A stretch of 64,000 nucleotides of DNA from Isoetes taiwanensis (taxonomy: Eukaryota; Streptophyta; Lycopodiopsida; Isoetales; Isoetaceae): contig JAJEKV010000004.1 of the NCBI GenBank assembly GCA_021234155.1, positions 17,979,310-18,043,309 on the forward strand, given 5' to 3'. The notes under the pieces are model-generated. The model saw only the letters and a list, made by a program, of their open reading frames with translations. It was not told where the DNA came from and made no database searches. Positions within the stretch are counted from its first letter, which is position 1, and the number at the start of each line of letters is the position of its first letter. Position numbers and translations under genes: made by a program. Below, in pieces: positions 33,204 through 45,494 of the stretch.

Positions 33204-33792
33204 ATTCCGACATAGAAAGTACCATGTAATTGATGGGGTTCACAATTTTAAATTATTTGTGTTTTTTGAAAGGATTTGAACTATTAACATCAGGATTTAG
33301 ATTGCTCGCATTTTGCATTTTATACTGACCCTCATCAATCAAAAAGCTTAACTTTGCTCAGGCTGACAAAATCTATCCAACTTCCATCATCAAGATTGTT
33401 TAGATGTAATACGTGGATAAATCAAATACACACACCCATTAATCCTACAAATTACCAAGTATATAAAGATGTGAAATAAAGAAGACATGTAGAAATTTAC
33501 TTAGACGAGCATACCAGGTCTATGATAATGTGTCTATGATAATGCATGTAAATACACCATTTCGAGTACAAACAAATTCTAAATAGCGACAAATAGTCTA
33601 GCTTAAACACGTACCGATGACAAGCAAGAGTGAAGAATGTATAGGCGATTGATTCATTTGTCTACAATATTCGTAAATTAATGCAAAGAATGCAATAAAG
33701 GAACACCCATAGGCAAGACAAACCGGAGTTCGACATATATCTCGCTAAATCAAATCCAGCCAACAAACAAAGAATAATGCTACCATCATTAC

Positions 33793-34507
33793 CTCCGCCA
33801 TATAAGCACCCTTTACATAAATATTCCTCTCATCCGCTTTCTCAAGATTGTTAGCTAGCCCCGCCTAAATACGAAGAAAATGCCATATGTAGAAATGGGC
33901 CAAGTCACACTACAACCAAAGATCTAAAAAATGCTCGCATAACATCTTTAGAGTAAGACGACCTTTGATTATGCTCATCAAGTACAACCGATCATACGGG
34001 ATCTTTTGACCTCCTCGATCCACACCGATTTGAGTGTCAATTGTAGTCCTACCGTCAGTGCAATCTCCCACCGCAATGTGTCCGGCGTTGAAGCCCGCTA
34101 AATATTTGTAATGCAGATTGCATGAAAGAGGCAAACTCCTGAGGCAATTGCCTTGGTCCATCTTGTAGGCCGATCCAGTTTTGAAATGGCAAAACTAACG
34201 CTACCTTTGCCGATTTTGTCTTGACTAGACAACTCATTACCGATGGCCTCTTACAAACAAACTGTGGATGATATGTTGAGGATGTCCGCACTTTTAAAAG
34301 TACCTTTCTCGAAAACCATCTCGATCTCTCGACATCCTGGGATACTAATGCCGCCATACAATTATTGCCTAGTTGCATGCCTTCTATATGGGAAGCACAT
34401 TCTTGAGAGCCTTCTATATGGGAAGCCAATTTGCTATGTTGGCCTCGACTTGTAATTGTGCAAGGGCACATGACTTCGCATATTTCCGTGCTCCTAAGCA
34501 TGGACAA
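33793..34507 (-). CDS. Exon cluster of an unrecognised minus-strand gene
   Basis: The clearest piece is a 72-bp exon (33864-33793) with a GTATTTAG acceptor and GGAG|GTAATG donor, phase 0 at both ends, encoding AGLANNLEKADERNIYVKGA then YMAE. Upstream on the same strand a stretch after TATTTAG (34108) reads RASTPDTLRWEIALTVGLQL and TLKSVWIEE to a GAG|GTCAAA donor, also phase 0. Further up, 34507-34055 is open for 150 codons in another frame. Helical, Leu-rich composition. I do not know the family. Confidence 0.35.
34379..34427. repeat. Two-copy 30-bp repeat
   Basis: GCCTTCTATATGGGAAGC occurs twice, 30 bp apart. Confidence 0.8.
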
Positions 34508-34564
34508 ACCACAAAGTGCGCGATCATAGCTTCATGGCTCAAAAAACTCCGCATTTGGTCGTGA

Positions 34565-36449
34565 TTGAAAATACAAATGTTTACCATCTTGTTAAAAAAG
34601 AACTACGATCTCACTAGACCTGCCTAATATGAAATGCATGGCAAAATTTCGCCTTTGAATGCCAAAAAAAAAGATTTTATAGAATTTTGAGGCCATTCAG
34701 CCTCATCTCCAAATAAAGATCAACTTAAGAAGTACCTCTGCAATAGAGCCAGATATGTAATAGAGATCCCAGCTCACAAAATAAATAAGAAACGATATGC
34801 AAAAGAAAAACCACCAGATACCAGGATAGGGACATGCAAGAAAAATTGGTTGCCCCAATGCCTAGAACTGCTTTGATTTCAACCGATAGGCATCACTCGA
34901 CTTTTATAGGTTAGATCTTTGCCACTTTAAAAAAAGGATGTCATAATGAATCAGCTCTCTACCTACACAAATAATAAAAACGTTATGAGGATAGGAAAGA
35001 GGTCAGCCCTTCCTCGCTCTTTCACAAAGTCATCCGACCAATTTCGGCAACAAAAAAACAGCATGCCATGCTCCACGCTTTCAGCTTTAATTTAAGACAG
35101 CCATGGTAGATCAAAGGATACCGGATCTCACATTTTCTCAGATAAATAAAGAGTTTGAATACACATGCTTGCACTTGTGCTGAATCATACTTAAAAAGAA
35201 AGCCCCTGTGGCAGAAAGAAAATAAGGCCAAAAATGTATGCTCGAACTTTTATTCACATGCAAATTCACAAGTTATGATAGAAAATGAAGCTAGACAAAT
35301 GAATCATACAAATGGATTTTTTGAATGCATCTTACCAAAAGCCATGGACGTTTGGATCCGGGGCTGGAGAAGTGAGGGAAATAATATATGAGAAGGCTGC
35401 CTACATGAAACCCAAGGAAGGCAAACCCAATGTGAAGGCATATGAACTTACATTTTCAAGTACTAGACCAGAGTTTTGTGGCACTGCAATAACAACCGCT
35501 AATTAACCCGAATAACACAACCATAATCAAAACGATCTTTCTAGAAAGAGCTCAGAAATTTTGATGTAATGCAAAATCGCCAAGACCTCCATGAAAAATA
35601 AACCCCCTCGCCATAAAACGGAAAAATTGGACCTGCCATATTGACATTTATGCATCAAAAAAGTAACGCTTTTAAAATGAATTTCTACCCAACAAATGAA
35701 AGTTACAAAATGTATGGAGTCTAAAACTAACCTACCCAAGTTCAGTTTTCCTTGTTCCCCAGCTACACCAGCTTGATCTAATTACTTGTGCATATCTCTA
35801 GCTAGACCAAGAAGTACAACAAGCAAGTGCACATATGTAATCGAAATCCCATGAGGGAGAGAATTGTTTTTAGATAAGGCAAGTGTAATAAAACCCTAAT
35901 GCCATTGTTAGCTTACTTTGCCCTCCGCATAACAAGAGCCTTGCTCCATAAATGCTCTAGAAGCAAAGACCGGCTGATCCTCTGCCTAAGGAAAATCCGT
36001 GTATCCCCAACCAATGTACACGCTTGCATTAACGGACTACATAGCCATGGCGTAAATGGCAATGCACATCGATGTAAAAATATACAAAGGCAAACCATGA
36101 TCGATAATGAGGCCGCGACTACAAGACTAGGTCGGTCTTGAAGCCGGGAGGAAAATGCGTTTGGAAGAAGGAAGAAGGGCTACCGCAAGAACGGGCCGGA
36201 TGACCGAGTTTACAAAAAGTAAAGAAAGGGCTTTGAGTACTACCGTAAGATATGCGATATGTTTGATATACCCTCGATATTCTCACAAACCTCACATAAA
36301 TGAGAATAAAATAAGTCCTTCAACTGCCAAATCATAGCTTTAATTTCAACATCCTAAGTCCATCGTTTATGCTCGGTGTTCTTCCTTGAACTTCGGAATA
36401 GCCGTGACTGCTAGGATTTACAATTATGAGAGGGTCATCAATTTGTAGA
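34565..36449. other. No gene recognised
   Basis: Several short open frames on both strands (35155-35506 and 35899-36141 plus) without splice borders, start context or recognisable motifs. Confidence 0.45.
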
Positions 36450-36845
36450 TACAAGCAATGCCGGTGTTATGTAATGTGGCATCATGTACCATTCATCACA
36501 TCAAGCCATCATAACCTACAATCACCATATATTATAGACACCCTCATACCAACAGACACCACAATCACTATATAACACATTCAACATATAATCTTGCCCT
36601 ACATGCATGACATATCATAACATCCCCAACATTAGCATCATGTCACATCATCCTACAACACATCTACCATATATGCATCATATATTACATCATTTTGCAA
36701 CACATCCGCCATGCATCATAATCCTACAACATTGATCTGGCACCATATGCATCATATATATTACATCATCCGCAACACATCCTGCCATGCATCATATATT
36801 ACATCATCATGCACCACATCTATCACACATGAATTATATTGATTG
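36450..36845. repeat. CATCA-rich imperfect tandem array
   Basis: Repeated blocks such as CATATGCATCATATATTACA followed by TCATC.TGCAACACATC, with period near 60 bp in the last 200 bp and looser CATCACA/CACCAT repeats before. A complementary TGATG-rich array lies at 39.65-40.14 kb. Confidence 0.75.
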
Positions 36846-36849
36846 CAAA

Positions 36850-38960
36850 TAGCTCATCAAATGCATCAAAGGCAATCCCATCATATTTCACCATCTCGCA
36901 ACTTGTAAATATATGCATCATAAATTCCATTCTCATCATAGATTATTATGCTTGCATTCACTACGCCATTTGAAAATGCACGGCAATATAGTGGGATGTA
37001 TCCGTTCATAATACAATCATCACAACATAGAGTGATGCAAATTGAATTGTTTATATGTGTCTCCTGAGATAATTTATACCATGATGCGTTCACGATTCCC
37101 CGATCAAGCATTCTTGACCTCACATCCTTTATATTTGAGAAATTCTCTGTGTTTAGTTTCCACAAATTTTGTAATACCTGACAACCATTTCATTTATGGC
37201 ACCAAATCTTCGAGCCATGATGTAATGTACCCATTTGCTGCCAGCTTAGAACTAATCTCTTCTTTTCTTCTTTGCCAATGTAAAATTCTCCGATGAACAC
37301 CTAAAACTTTGCTTCTTCTTCTCATTACTAACTCAGGTAGTTTTCTTGGAAGTAAATGTATTACATGTAAGAAACATCTAAAAGCAACAGAGATTTATAG
37401 CTTGGGGGACCATGAATCAAGGCAATTAGAGGAAGAATTGAGTCGGAAGTGAGGCATTAAGGATCGGTAGAATCAAAGGCGGAGAAGAGCAGAGTGCGGT
37501 ATTAGGGGAGAATTGCGAGGTTTCAATGTGATGGCATCAGGGGCGTCCTGAAGACACCGGATTTATATGAAGATTGAGGAGCAACAAGAAGGAAGAACCA
37601 ATGAAAAAAGAGTGAGTGGATCACCGAGTAGGAGGCGGCTACGATCATGATGCATTGTAGAGCGACCAATTTTCTAGAATCATCGTATATAGAGGGGCAG
37701 CATGGTCATCAAAGTCTTGGCGACATCGCCAACCCTCAGCGATCAGCGAATAATCAAAACCTTCATCCTCTGCCAGTAGTTTGCCTTACCTTCGCCAAAT
37801 GTATCACGGAAGAATAAATATGAGAACACGAGGGAACCGTGATTAATGAACATCCAACTCCCGAAGAATGCGCACTTTCATTGTACAAGAAGGAACTCAT
37901 CTTGGTATGAGGACTCCCTCTTAAAGTTGGGGAGGCGGAAGGATGCACGATTCTCGAACCTCTGACGAAAACACCTCGATCTGCTCATGAAGAAAGCATC
38001 GAGGAAGTGAGTGAAGACTGAAGAGCTTTGTGTATATACCATCTATGGCGAAAGGTTTATAGCGGCCCGGCTGACATATCAAAGATGGAGAAGGGGCTGA
38101 GAACACACATGGTTGGCAAAGGCTAATCATCCTGAGGGACGCAAAAGCAAAGCAAAATCAGGAAAGGTACCGAAAGCAAAAGATACTGAAGAAACAACCC
38201 GGGATGGACAATGAAGCCAGAATGAGAAGCTATGGCCGTGCATCTAACAGGGAATCATTGGGGGGCGATGGGATCAACAGAAGGCAACAAAGGTATGCAA
38301 TAGGCACATCAGGCGCAATAGAGGCTGCAATGGTGCATGCATGTCGAATGGCGGCGGACGTGCGGGCCTTAGCTATAAAAAAGAAATCTAAGGGTCTTTG
38401 GGAGAGCTTCGACTGCTATAACATGAGGTGTCTATATTTTTGCTATAATGTGGGGTGTCTAGTATTGGTAAAGTCACGGGCATTGAGTACATGAGAAGAA
38501 AACAACCAATAAAGGAAAATCTGACATCAGAAAAAGAAAAAGTGGTAGGAGAATCATCACCCCAACGAGGAGAAAAACATGTAAAGATAACCATTATAGC
38601 GTTGTAATAGAAAAATTATGAGGGCAACAATGAAAGAAATCATAAGGAAAACTACAATAGCAACCATTAAAATTATGCAAAAGGATTGTATATAACCATA
38701 ATGACAATCATATAGGCTATCATAGAAAAACATGTGGATCAAAGCATGTTGAAATGGATTTTTCACGCCATATTTGTAGTGCATGAAGTGGTTTAGTATG
38801 GGCTGAAAGTTACGGAAGAGGTAGTTATAATGATGGCGGGTTAAGGTTGATTAAGCAAATTCAAATTATCATGCCGCGTGTCCAGAACTTGATCTTTCCC
38901 TCCCCCTCCACGAAACCCTCCCTCCTTTTGCTATTGGATTGAGGGAGAAACTTCTAACAG
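36850..38960. other. No firm gene; weak open frames
   Basis: Plus-strand 38204-38494 reads MDNEARMRSYGRASNRESLG then GDGINRRQQRYAIGTSGAIE and could be a decayed exon. Minus-strand frames at 37763-38130 overlap each other in different phases. Nothing is recognised. Confidence 0.4.
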
Positions 38961-41111
38961 AAATGCGTGCCAATGGATTGGCTTGAGCTCAAGCGTCATT
39001 GGACATATTACAGAACAACTACAAACATCTTTGAGCGGTATGCTTCACGGATGAGTTGAAGTAGGTTTGGGGTGAAAAAGTACCAAAAATATACTATAAG
39101 GTATTGTAGTTTAATCTTAATGTCATTGTTTCAATGTCTTTGAATAATTTTCTTCAGTTAAAGAACCTCAACCGGACTAATATCGAGGAGGTATGTTGAA
39201 CAAACAGTTGGGGAGGCATGGTACCTAAATTTTGCGACAGCATACTATTTACATAAGAAAGGGGAGCAAGTTAATTGGTTGAGTTTTTGGGAGCAGTATG
39301 AGAGGGAAAAGCACCAAAAAGCCTTTCAGCAAATAGGAACAGGAAATAAAGATAATTGTTCAAAGAAATGTAAATAGCCAAGGTCATCACCACCTGCTAA
39401 AGATGCAAGTGAAAATGAAAGTGAGGAGGATAAAAAGCGTAGAACTACCCCAACACCTACAAAAATCTTCAAAGCAATTGTTCGGGGTCGGTGTATCGAT
39501 TGTGTGTAGCGGGAATGATGTGAAGCCAATGTGCAGAGAAGAAAGCAAAGATTTCTCTCTTGAATCGGTATTTCAAAACAAGTAGAAGAAAGTGAAATTG
39601 CTTCTAAATCAGGTTACTAGGTTGATTGAATAAGAGTAAGCACGTTCTGTATTTTTTGTCATGTACTATGTTAATGTGTGGTGTGTCCTATGGTATGGTG
39701 ATAAAATGAGAGTTAGCATTTTATGCAATAGCCAATACTATAATTTTAACGTTTTAGGTGGTATGTGGTTGGTAGGATGTGATGTTGCATAGTGTAAGTA
39801 TTGTGAGATGATTCTTCTTATCATAGTGTTGAAAGATGCAGCAATGAGAATGCGTGGTATGAAGATGCATCATAGTCTGTGTATTGGTCTAATATGATTG
39901 GAATATATTACAAACTAATGTGATGGATTGACATGTTTGTGTTATGTGAAGGCGAATATGATGTTATATAGCATCACAAGTATGGTGGCAATTTATGATG
40001 TCAAATATGGTGTGTAATAAGTAGCAAAGGTTGGTATGATGAAAAAAGTGATGGAAAATATGATGTGTGGTGTTGTGTTGTGTGCTGATGTTGATGTTGT
40101 TGTATGATGGCAAATGTGATGTATGTCAGGTTGTCTTATGATACAATTCACTAACACATATCTCACGATTCGGAGACTCACCACTTAGCATTAAATACAT
40201 GTTATTAGTCTCTGAGCAGGACTAAAAGCCAAACCGATTATGGAGAAGAGAATGGGTGAAAACTTCGAAGGCAAATTGAACTTCTTGAACTTGAAAAGGG
40301 AAAGGTCAAGCTTGAAACCAAGGAAAAGGGAAAATATCATGAAGAAGCAACTTTGAAACTATGGCGGGTACCATGCATGGAATAATTTAAAGCTAAATTT
40401 AGCTATTTGGCGATTTTTAGAACATTTTTCAAAAAATTGGCTAAAGTAAAATGGAAAAATTGGGAAAAAAATAATAATTTTAGCTTAACTTTTTTTGGGG
40501 ATTGCACCAACCTAAAGCTCTTTGGCAAATGCTAGAAAGGTAAAGAGAGTGAAATTTTTGTATTGTTTAGCCAAACCATAGAAACTTTTTAGATTGAATT
40601 CCGGGCTAGTTTAGCTAACATCATTCTAGTTTATTTTAAATATATGATTAGTAGTAGTTTCTAGCATTATAAATTAATTTGAGTCATAAAGTTTGCTAGT
40701 TAGCATTAGTTTAGAATGTTCTCATGAGAAAATGACTAAAACAAGTGGAATATATTGAAAAAAAGTGTAGTAATTTGGTTTAATATTTTCTATTGCCACA
40801 CCATAGAAATTTTTGGGGGATGGTGTTTGGGTTAGTTTAGCTAAACGCTAGAAAGTATGAACGGAAAAATGTGTAGAGTTTAGCTAAACCACAGAAAGTT
40901 TTGGGATTAATATCGAGCAAGTTTAGCTAAAGTCATTCTGTCTAATAAGAAATATGCGATTAGTAATTTATTCCTTGGTACCATGTACATTAACAGGTTG
41001 GGGGAGAAGGATCTTAATGAAAGAATCTTACCTGGCATTAGATCTTTGAAGAAGGAGATGGATGATGTGGACTTTGAAACAAAGCTAGCCATTGAGAACA
41101 TATCGAGCTAG
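38961..41111 (+). pseudogene. Decayed coiled-coil protein gene
   Basis: Plus-strand blocks. 38961-39100 after a CTTCTAACAG acceptor reads CVPMDWLELKRHWTYYRTTT then NIFERYASRMS, stop, SRFGVKKYQKYTI. 39208-39508 reads GEAWYLNFATAYYLHKKGEQ, VNWLSFWEQYEREKHQKAFQ, one TAG (39373-39375), then DASENESEEDKKRRTTPTPT. 40220-40367 after TCTGAGCAG contains one TGA, then RRQIELLELEKGKVKLETKE and KGKYHEEATLKLWR. 40997-41111 after TTAACAG reads LGEKDLNERILPGIRSLKKE, MDDVDFETKLAIENISS and TAG. The last two are strongly charged coiled-coil. Stops in otherwise good frames and a phase mismatch between the last exons suggest decay. Unknown lineage-specific protein. Confidence 0.45.
39650..40140. repeat. TGATG/TGTGG-rich imperfect array
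   Basis: Repeats such as GTATGGTG, GATGTTG, TGTGGTGTTGTGTTG and ATGTTGATGTTGTTGTATGA. It is the reverse-complement flavour of the 36.45-36.85 kb array and sits inside an intron of the coiled-coil gene. Confidence 0.7.
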
Positions 41112-41389
41112 GGCTCGATTTGAGGAGATTTCAATTTGTGCATGGAGGGGGATGAAAGTCCTTCTTTTCTTTTTGATCCAGCAATACCACCTCTACCACT
41201 AGCAACAGAAGTAGAAGGAGACATAGGCTGTCCCTATTGTGGATGGTCCTTGGGCGATATTTGCCTATTGTGTTAGTTGAATGCAGAGTCACCGATATCA
41301 TATTCCATGTTTGAGCTATCATTTGAGGTAATCACTAGGTTGTTGTAGTTCAAGATCTCCTTTCAATTCTGAAATTACAGTTATAAAAA

Positions 41390-41692
41390 TCCCCTTAAAC
41401 CCCTTTGGTTTGGGTGCATATTCACGGGGGTTACTCAGAACTGCAGAATTTGTCGGATGGGCATATTTGCCATTTATTCCAAGATCTGGACCGTACATAG
41501 CGATCCTCGTTTATGGGGTATGCATGTACAAGTTTTTGTATACCGTATATTAAAATTTGCAAAATACTATAAGGTTTGAGAGAATGTACTTAATGGTGTT
41601 AATTTTGTACATGTATTGTAAAAATTTTGGGGCTCTAAGCTGCCCCTCGTAACCCCCGTATGAATATGCACCCAAACCAAAGGGGGTTTAAG
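41390..41692. mobile_element. MITE family X, copy 1
   Basis: TIRs of about 44 bp: CCCCTTAAACCCCTTTGGTT then TGGGTGCATATTCACGGGGG, mirrored at 41649-41692 (CCCCCGTATGAATATGCACC onward). The interior shares the order GGAT..CATATT, ACCGTA..TA, CTCGTTTATGGGGTATGCA, ACAAAATACTATAAG and TGGTGTTAATTT with copy 2. No ORF. Confidence 0.9.
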
Positions 41693-41699
41693 AGACCCT

Positions 41700-43020
41700 A
41701 TTTAAATGTGTCAAATGCAATGGTTTGTGTTAATAATGTTAATGGTTTGTGTTGAGTAAAAAAATTTTGGTAACCGGGGCCTTAAGGATAGTGTAGGGGT
41801 GTACATATAAACATTACCTATCTTGTAATGATGGATGATATATCATAGCCTCACAAATCTAACAAACTAGAGGTGCTCAATTTATGGAAACAAAAACATT
41901 GCATAAATTAGACATATAATATTATACCAATACCAATATTAATACATGAGGTGGTATGTGATAATAGAACTAATAATGAACAAGTCTTACATATGAGACA
42001 TTCTATTTTGTGATGCCAAATTGCCGATCAATCAAGCCATTGGTTAAATTCATTGCCACCTATATTGACCAATGCTAAGTTGCGATTAAGCTGATGAACC
42101 CTCTTCGAGGTTCGATATAGCCTTTGTTAATTTGACCGGCGGGTTGCTAACGACAAAAGCTGCTTCCATACAATGCATACATACATGCTTTTCATACTAC
42201 CGCGTTAAACAAGAAGGAACAATTGAATATTCAAAGTCACGGATGATTTACCTTTGGGATGAGTGTAGTTAGGTCAATTATATCTTTAGGTACATTGGAA
42301 TCTCGTGCTGGCTGCATTAATGCGCCTAGTCGCGGGTATTTACTTGGATTCGGTCCCCCTTCGTACCACGCAAAGAAACCCGGATGTGGCCCAATAAAAG
42401 AAGTGTAGAGTTAACATTCAAATTACGATTTATCACGTGGAACACCTATTCCATTTTCTTTAAAAGCGTTCCCTAGGGGGCATTACCATCTTAGCCTAAG
42501 ATTTATGATCAAACAAGACCATTCATACTCTTACACCAGATCCATTTGTTTTCCTAAGGTATTCCTAGTGCTCCTCTTTATACAAAAAATGAAAACTTAA
42601 TTGGGATGTATGAAGTGTTGCTTCTAAATAATGAAACTTGGATATAAGGAGATGCGGCACTATCTTCCTTGTAATTAAGCAACTCTTAAATACAGGATTC
42701 CAAATAACAAAAAGTTGGATGTGCAAATGCTTCAATTTGAAAAGGACACTAACAAGTCCTTTCACATTGTGTTAGTTTCTTGTATGGATCGAATTCCTTG
42801 CTTCGATCAATGCTCATCATCCCTTTGTAAACAATTGTGGCTTTTTCTTAACTACTACCTATGAGTCTCATCACGCAGGATGTATCATGGTTGAGAGCGG
42901 ACACTATTTTTGTGCATAAAAACAATGATTTGAATATGACAAGCTAACTTTCACGAAAGGAGAATATTTAATGCGCTTCAAATCGCTGATATCTGAGGAA
43001 GTTGGCTTCGGTCACGAGGA
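41700..43020. other. No gene recognised
   Basis: AT-rich sequence. The block 42060-42190 on the minus strand reads EAAFVVSNPPVKLTKAISNL then EEGSSA and is the only protein-like stretch, too short to call. Confidence 0.4.
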
Positions 43021-43028
43021 TGAAGCTT

Positions 43029-43108
43029 GATTGTATTGGAGCTCCACTCCCATAATGAAAAAAGTTCAAGATTGTATTGGAGCTCCACTCCCATAATGAA
43101 AAGAGTTA
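43029..43108. repeat. Two-copy 41-bp tandem repeat
   Basis: GATTGTATTGGAGCTCCACT plus CCCATAATGAAAA occurs at 43029 and 43070. Confidence 0.9.
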
Positions 43109-43122
43109 CGGATGGTGGCTAA

Positions 43123-43287
43123 ATGTTAAGAGTCCTAAGACTTGAAAAGCGGTTTAATGCCCTCAAGAATAGGAGAGAACTTGCAATACTTCCCAAGGTC
43201 ATGGATGAAGATCTACCGGCTCAAATGCAGGTTGAGCACAAGAAGAGATGCTTGCAAGAAAGAGGTCCAATTAAATGGGCTGTGTAG
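43123..43287 (+). CDS. 54-codon charged ORF, unrecognised
   Basis: ATG-started frame MLRVLRLEKRFNALKNRREL, AILPKVMDEDLPAQMQVEHK, KRCLQERGPIKWAV and TAG. The frame continues after the TAG for a few codons (RDVYRN). The heptad-like charged pattern suggests a coiled helix. It may be an exon of a decayed gene; a donor-like CAG|GTTGAG lies inside it. Confidence 0.25.
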   Translation: MLRVLRLEKRFNALKNRRELAILPKVMDEDLPAQMQVEHKKRCLQERGPIKWAV

Positions 43288-43840
43288 AGAGATGTTTATA
43301 GGAATTAAGGGTATTACTGAGAGAAACTAACATGATACTTTATCCATTATCTCAAACCAAAGTGAAAGAGCCGCGCCCGCAATTTAAGCGAACACTAAGT
43401 GATTGCCCCTGATTTAGCGATTTGGAAAAATGGAAGATTTGTACCTTCGGGAAAGGCTGCTATTGGAGCTCCACATGCCATGCATCAAAAAGCAATTTCT
43501 TCTGTATAACATACCTAAATTTTCGCATTTGGAACTATTCAAGCTAAATTTACAGCTACCTTTGCATGTTTGGGTCTCTCTTCTGGATATTGAAATGAAG
43601 CCCGACCTTTGAAATAAATCGTCTGTTTGCAATGCATCGGACCTTGCTACACATCCGGCCCGGCCGCGGAGGGCCCACGGAAAATCATTTCATACGCCTT
43701 TCGGGAACCACAGCTTTGGCAAAATTATAGAACCCTAGACTATGTTTGCACGAGCCTTGCATGTGTAAACTTCGGTTAGGTTAGAAATACATGGGCCAAC
43801 CATTGGAATTTGGCACAAAAATCAAGGATGATTGTATGCG

Positions 43841-43955
43841 CACTCTAGATGTATGCATTAGTACATCTCATGCAATACATCTATCAAATCATATGAAAAC
43901 CATAGAAAAAAACGTACAAAAATACAAGGGAAACCCCCTGTTATTTTGCTACACA
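43841..43955. repeat. Dispersed 110-bp repeat, first copy
   Basis: CACTCTAGATGTATGCATTA, AATCATATGAAAACC, CGTACAAAAATACAAGG and AAACCCCCTGTTATTTTGCT match the block at 45495-45607 at about 80 per cent. Confidence 0.8.
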
Positions 43956-44087
43956 AACCATTAACATCCAACATATAAAAATTAAATCCCCCAACACATA
44001 ACAACCAACACATAACAACCATTGACATTAACAACCAACACATAACTACCATTGACATTAATTAATACAACCATTGGGTCCAACACA

Positions 44088-44426
44088 TTTAAATTAAAAT
44101 CCCCCTTAAACCCCCTTTGGTTTGGGTGCATATTCACACGGGGGGTGACTCCGGGCAACGAGAGCTGTTGGATAGGTATATTCACCCCTTATTCCTTAAT
44201 CTACACCGTATATAAAGTTCCTCGTTTGTGGGGTATGCAAGTACAAAATTTGCTATACTGTATAACAAGATTCACAAAATACTATAAGATTTCAAGCGGA
44301 ATACTATATGGTGTTGATTTCGATGCGTGCAAAATACAATTATGAGGGCTCTCATTTGCCCTCTCGTCACCCCCGGTGTGAATATACACCCAAACCAAAA
44401 GGGGTTTAAGGGGATTTTAATTTAAA
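44088..44426. mobile_element. MITE family X, copy 2
   Basis: TIRs of about 60 bp begin TTTAAATTAAAATCCCCCTT and run through CTTTGGTTTGGGTGCATATT to CACACGGGGGGTGAC; the mirror ends GGGGATTTTAATTTAAA at 44426. Interior similarity to copy 1 is clear over about 230 bp. Copy 1 lacks the outer AT part of the TIR, so it is a shorter or truncated member. Confidence 0.9.
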
Positions 44427-44745
44427 ATTGTGTTAAATAATGTCAATAACAATTATTGTGATTGTTAATAATAATTGATATATATTATGGTGTTGATATA
44501 TTGAAATTTAACCACTATATTGAATATTAATAATTTAATGTTCTAAAATTTTGGCCCCTTGGGAGGGCCTTAGGGACGTCACCCCCTCCCTCACCCGATT
44601 GTGACAAAAATTTTTAGAATTCAAACCAGAAAAAACTAGAATTCATTTGAGGCTTTCATCTTTTGTAGCTTTTAAATTTCATCACAATAAAACAAATAGA
44701 ACATAAGTAAAAGTTACCATAAAGATAAGCAGATTGATCCCATTA

Positions 44746-44970
44746 TTAGAAAGTCATAAAGTTTGCAACACCCATACACAAACATTTTTCAAGCTGGAAT
44801 TTAACAGTGACCTTTGGCCTCCATGGATTCTTGTAGTGAGAAACTAAAAGTGGGAAACTTTTACGCTTGTTAGCACAAGGATCTAGAAGCCTTGGAATTT
44901 GCTTAATAACTGCCTCAAAATCTAAAAATGCATGGTAATTTTTGCAAGCTTCATTGAATGAGCCATAAAA
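44746..44970 (-). pseudogene. RPL10A: 60S ribosomal protein L10a (uL1) processed-pseudogene fragment
   Basis: The minus-strand frame reads [60 protein letters not shown] and stop. The [15 protein letters not shown] and TVKFQLKKVLCMGVA blocks are characteristic of eukaryotic uL1/L10a near its C-terminus. Relative to the family a short segment before TVKFQL is missing, GPGLNKAGK is degraded to DPCANKRKS and the last residues differ. No introns split the block, which suggests retroposition followed by truncation; no poly(A) is visible. The frame is open over 112 codons but the upstream part does not match L10a. Confidence 0.75.
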
Positions 44971-45250
44971 CAATATCCAATAAGCGCAATCTGTATTAAT
45001 CGGTGGTAGGATGTGAAAGCCTACCAAACCCGGCCGAAAATTTGCTGTTTTAGCATAGATAACAACCAAACATATCCATATCATACATTATCAAAAGATC
45101 TCGGAGAGAAGCTTTTTCCAGCATAATAAAATCATCACGAAGCGAGCTCACGGATCAAAAGTTATGATAAGAAATGTGTTGTTGCGGCGAGGAAAGCTGC
45201 ACTACATGCGCCCTTCAAGCCCTTCATGTGCCCATTATGCCACACACACA

Positions 45251-45459
45251 AAGAGGGCTTTTGTTGTGAGCCATTGGTTGTTGACCATTATCGCCACGCC
45301 AAAAAAAGTTTTTTGTTGTGAGCCATTGGTTGTTGACCATTATGCACCACCTGCGTTACAAAAAGGGGCTTTTATTTGTGAGCCATTGGTTGTTGACCAT
45401 TATGCACCATGCGCACAAAAAAGGGCTTTTGTTGTGAGCCATTGGTTGTTGACCATTGA
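45251..45459. repeat. Four tandem units of about 57 bp
   Basis: Each unit contains GTGAGCCATTGGTTGTTGAC plus CATTATGCACCAC and an A-rich junction with GGCTTTTGTT. The frame across it is open (45164-45529) only because the unit lacks stops; it is not called as a gene. It lies 360 bp before the point where copy B homology to window position 1 begins. Confidence 0.9.
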
Positions 45460-45494
45460 AAAAAAAAGGCTAAAATCAATGGCTCAGAAATGGT

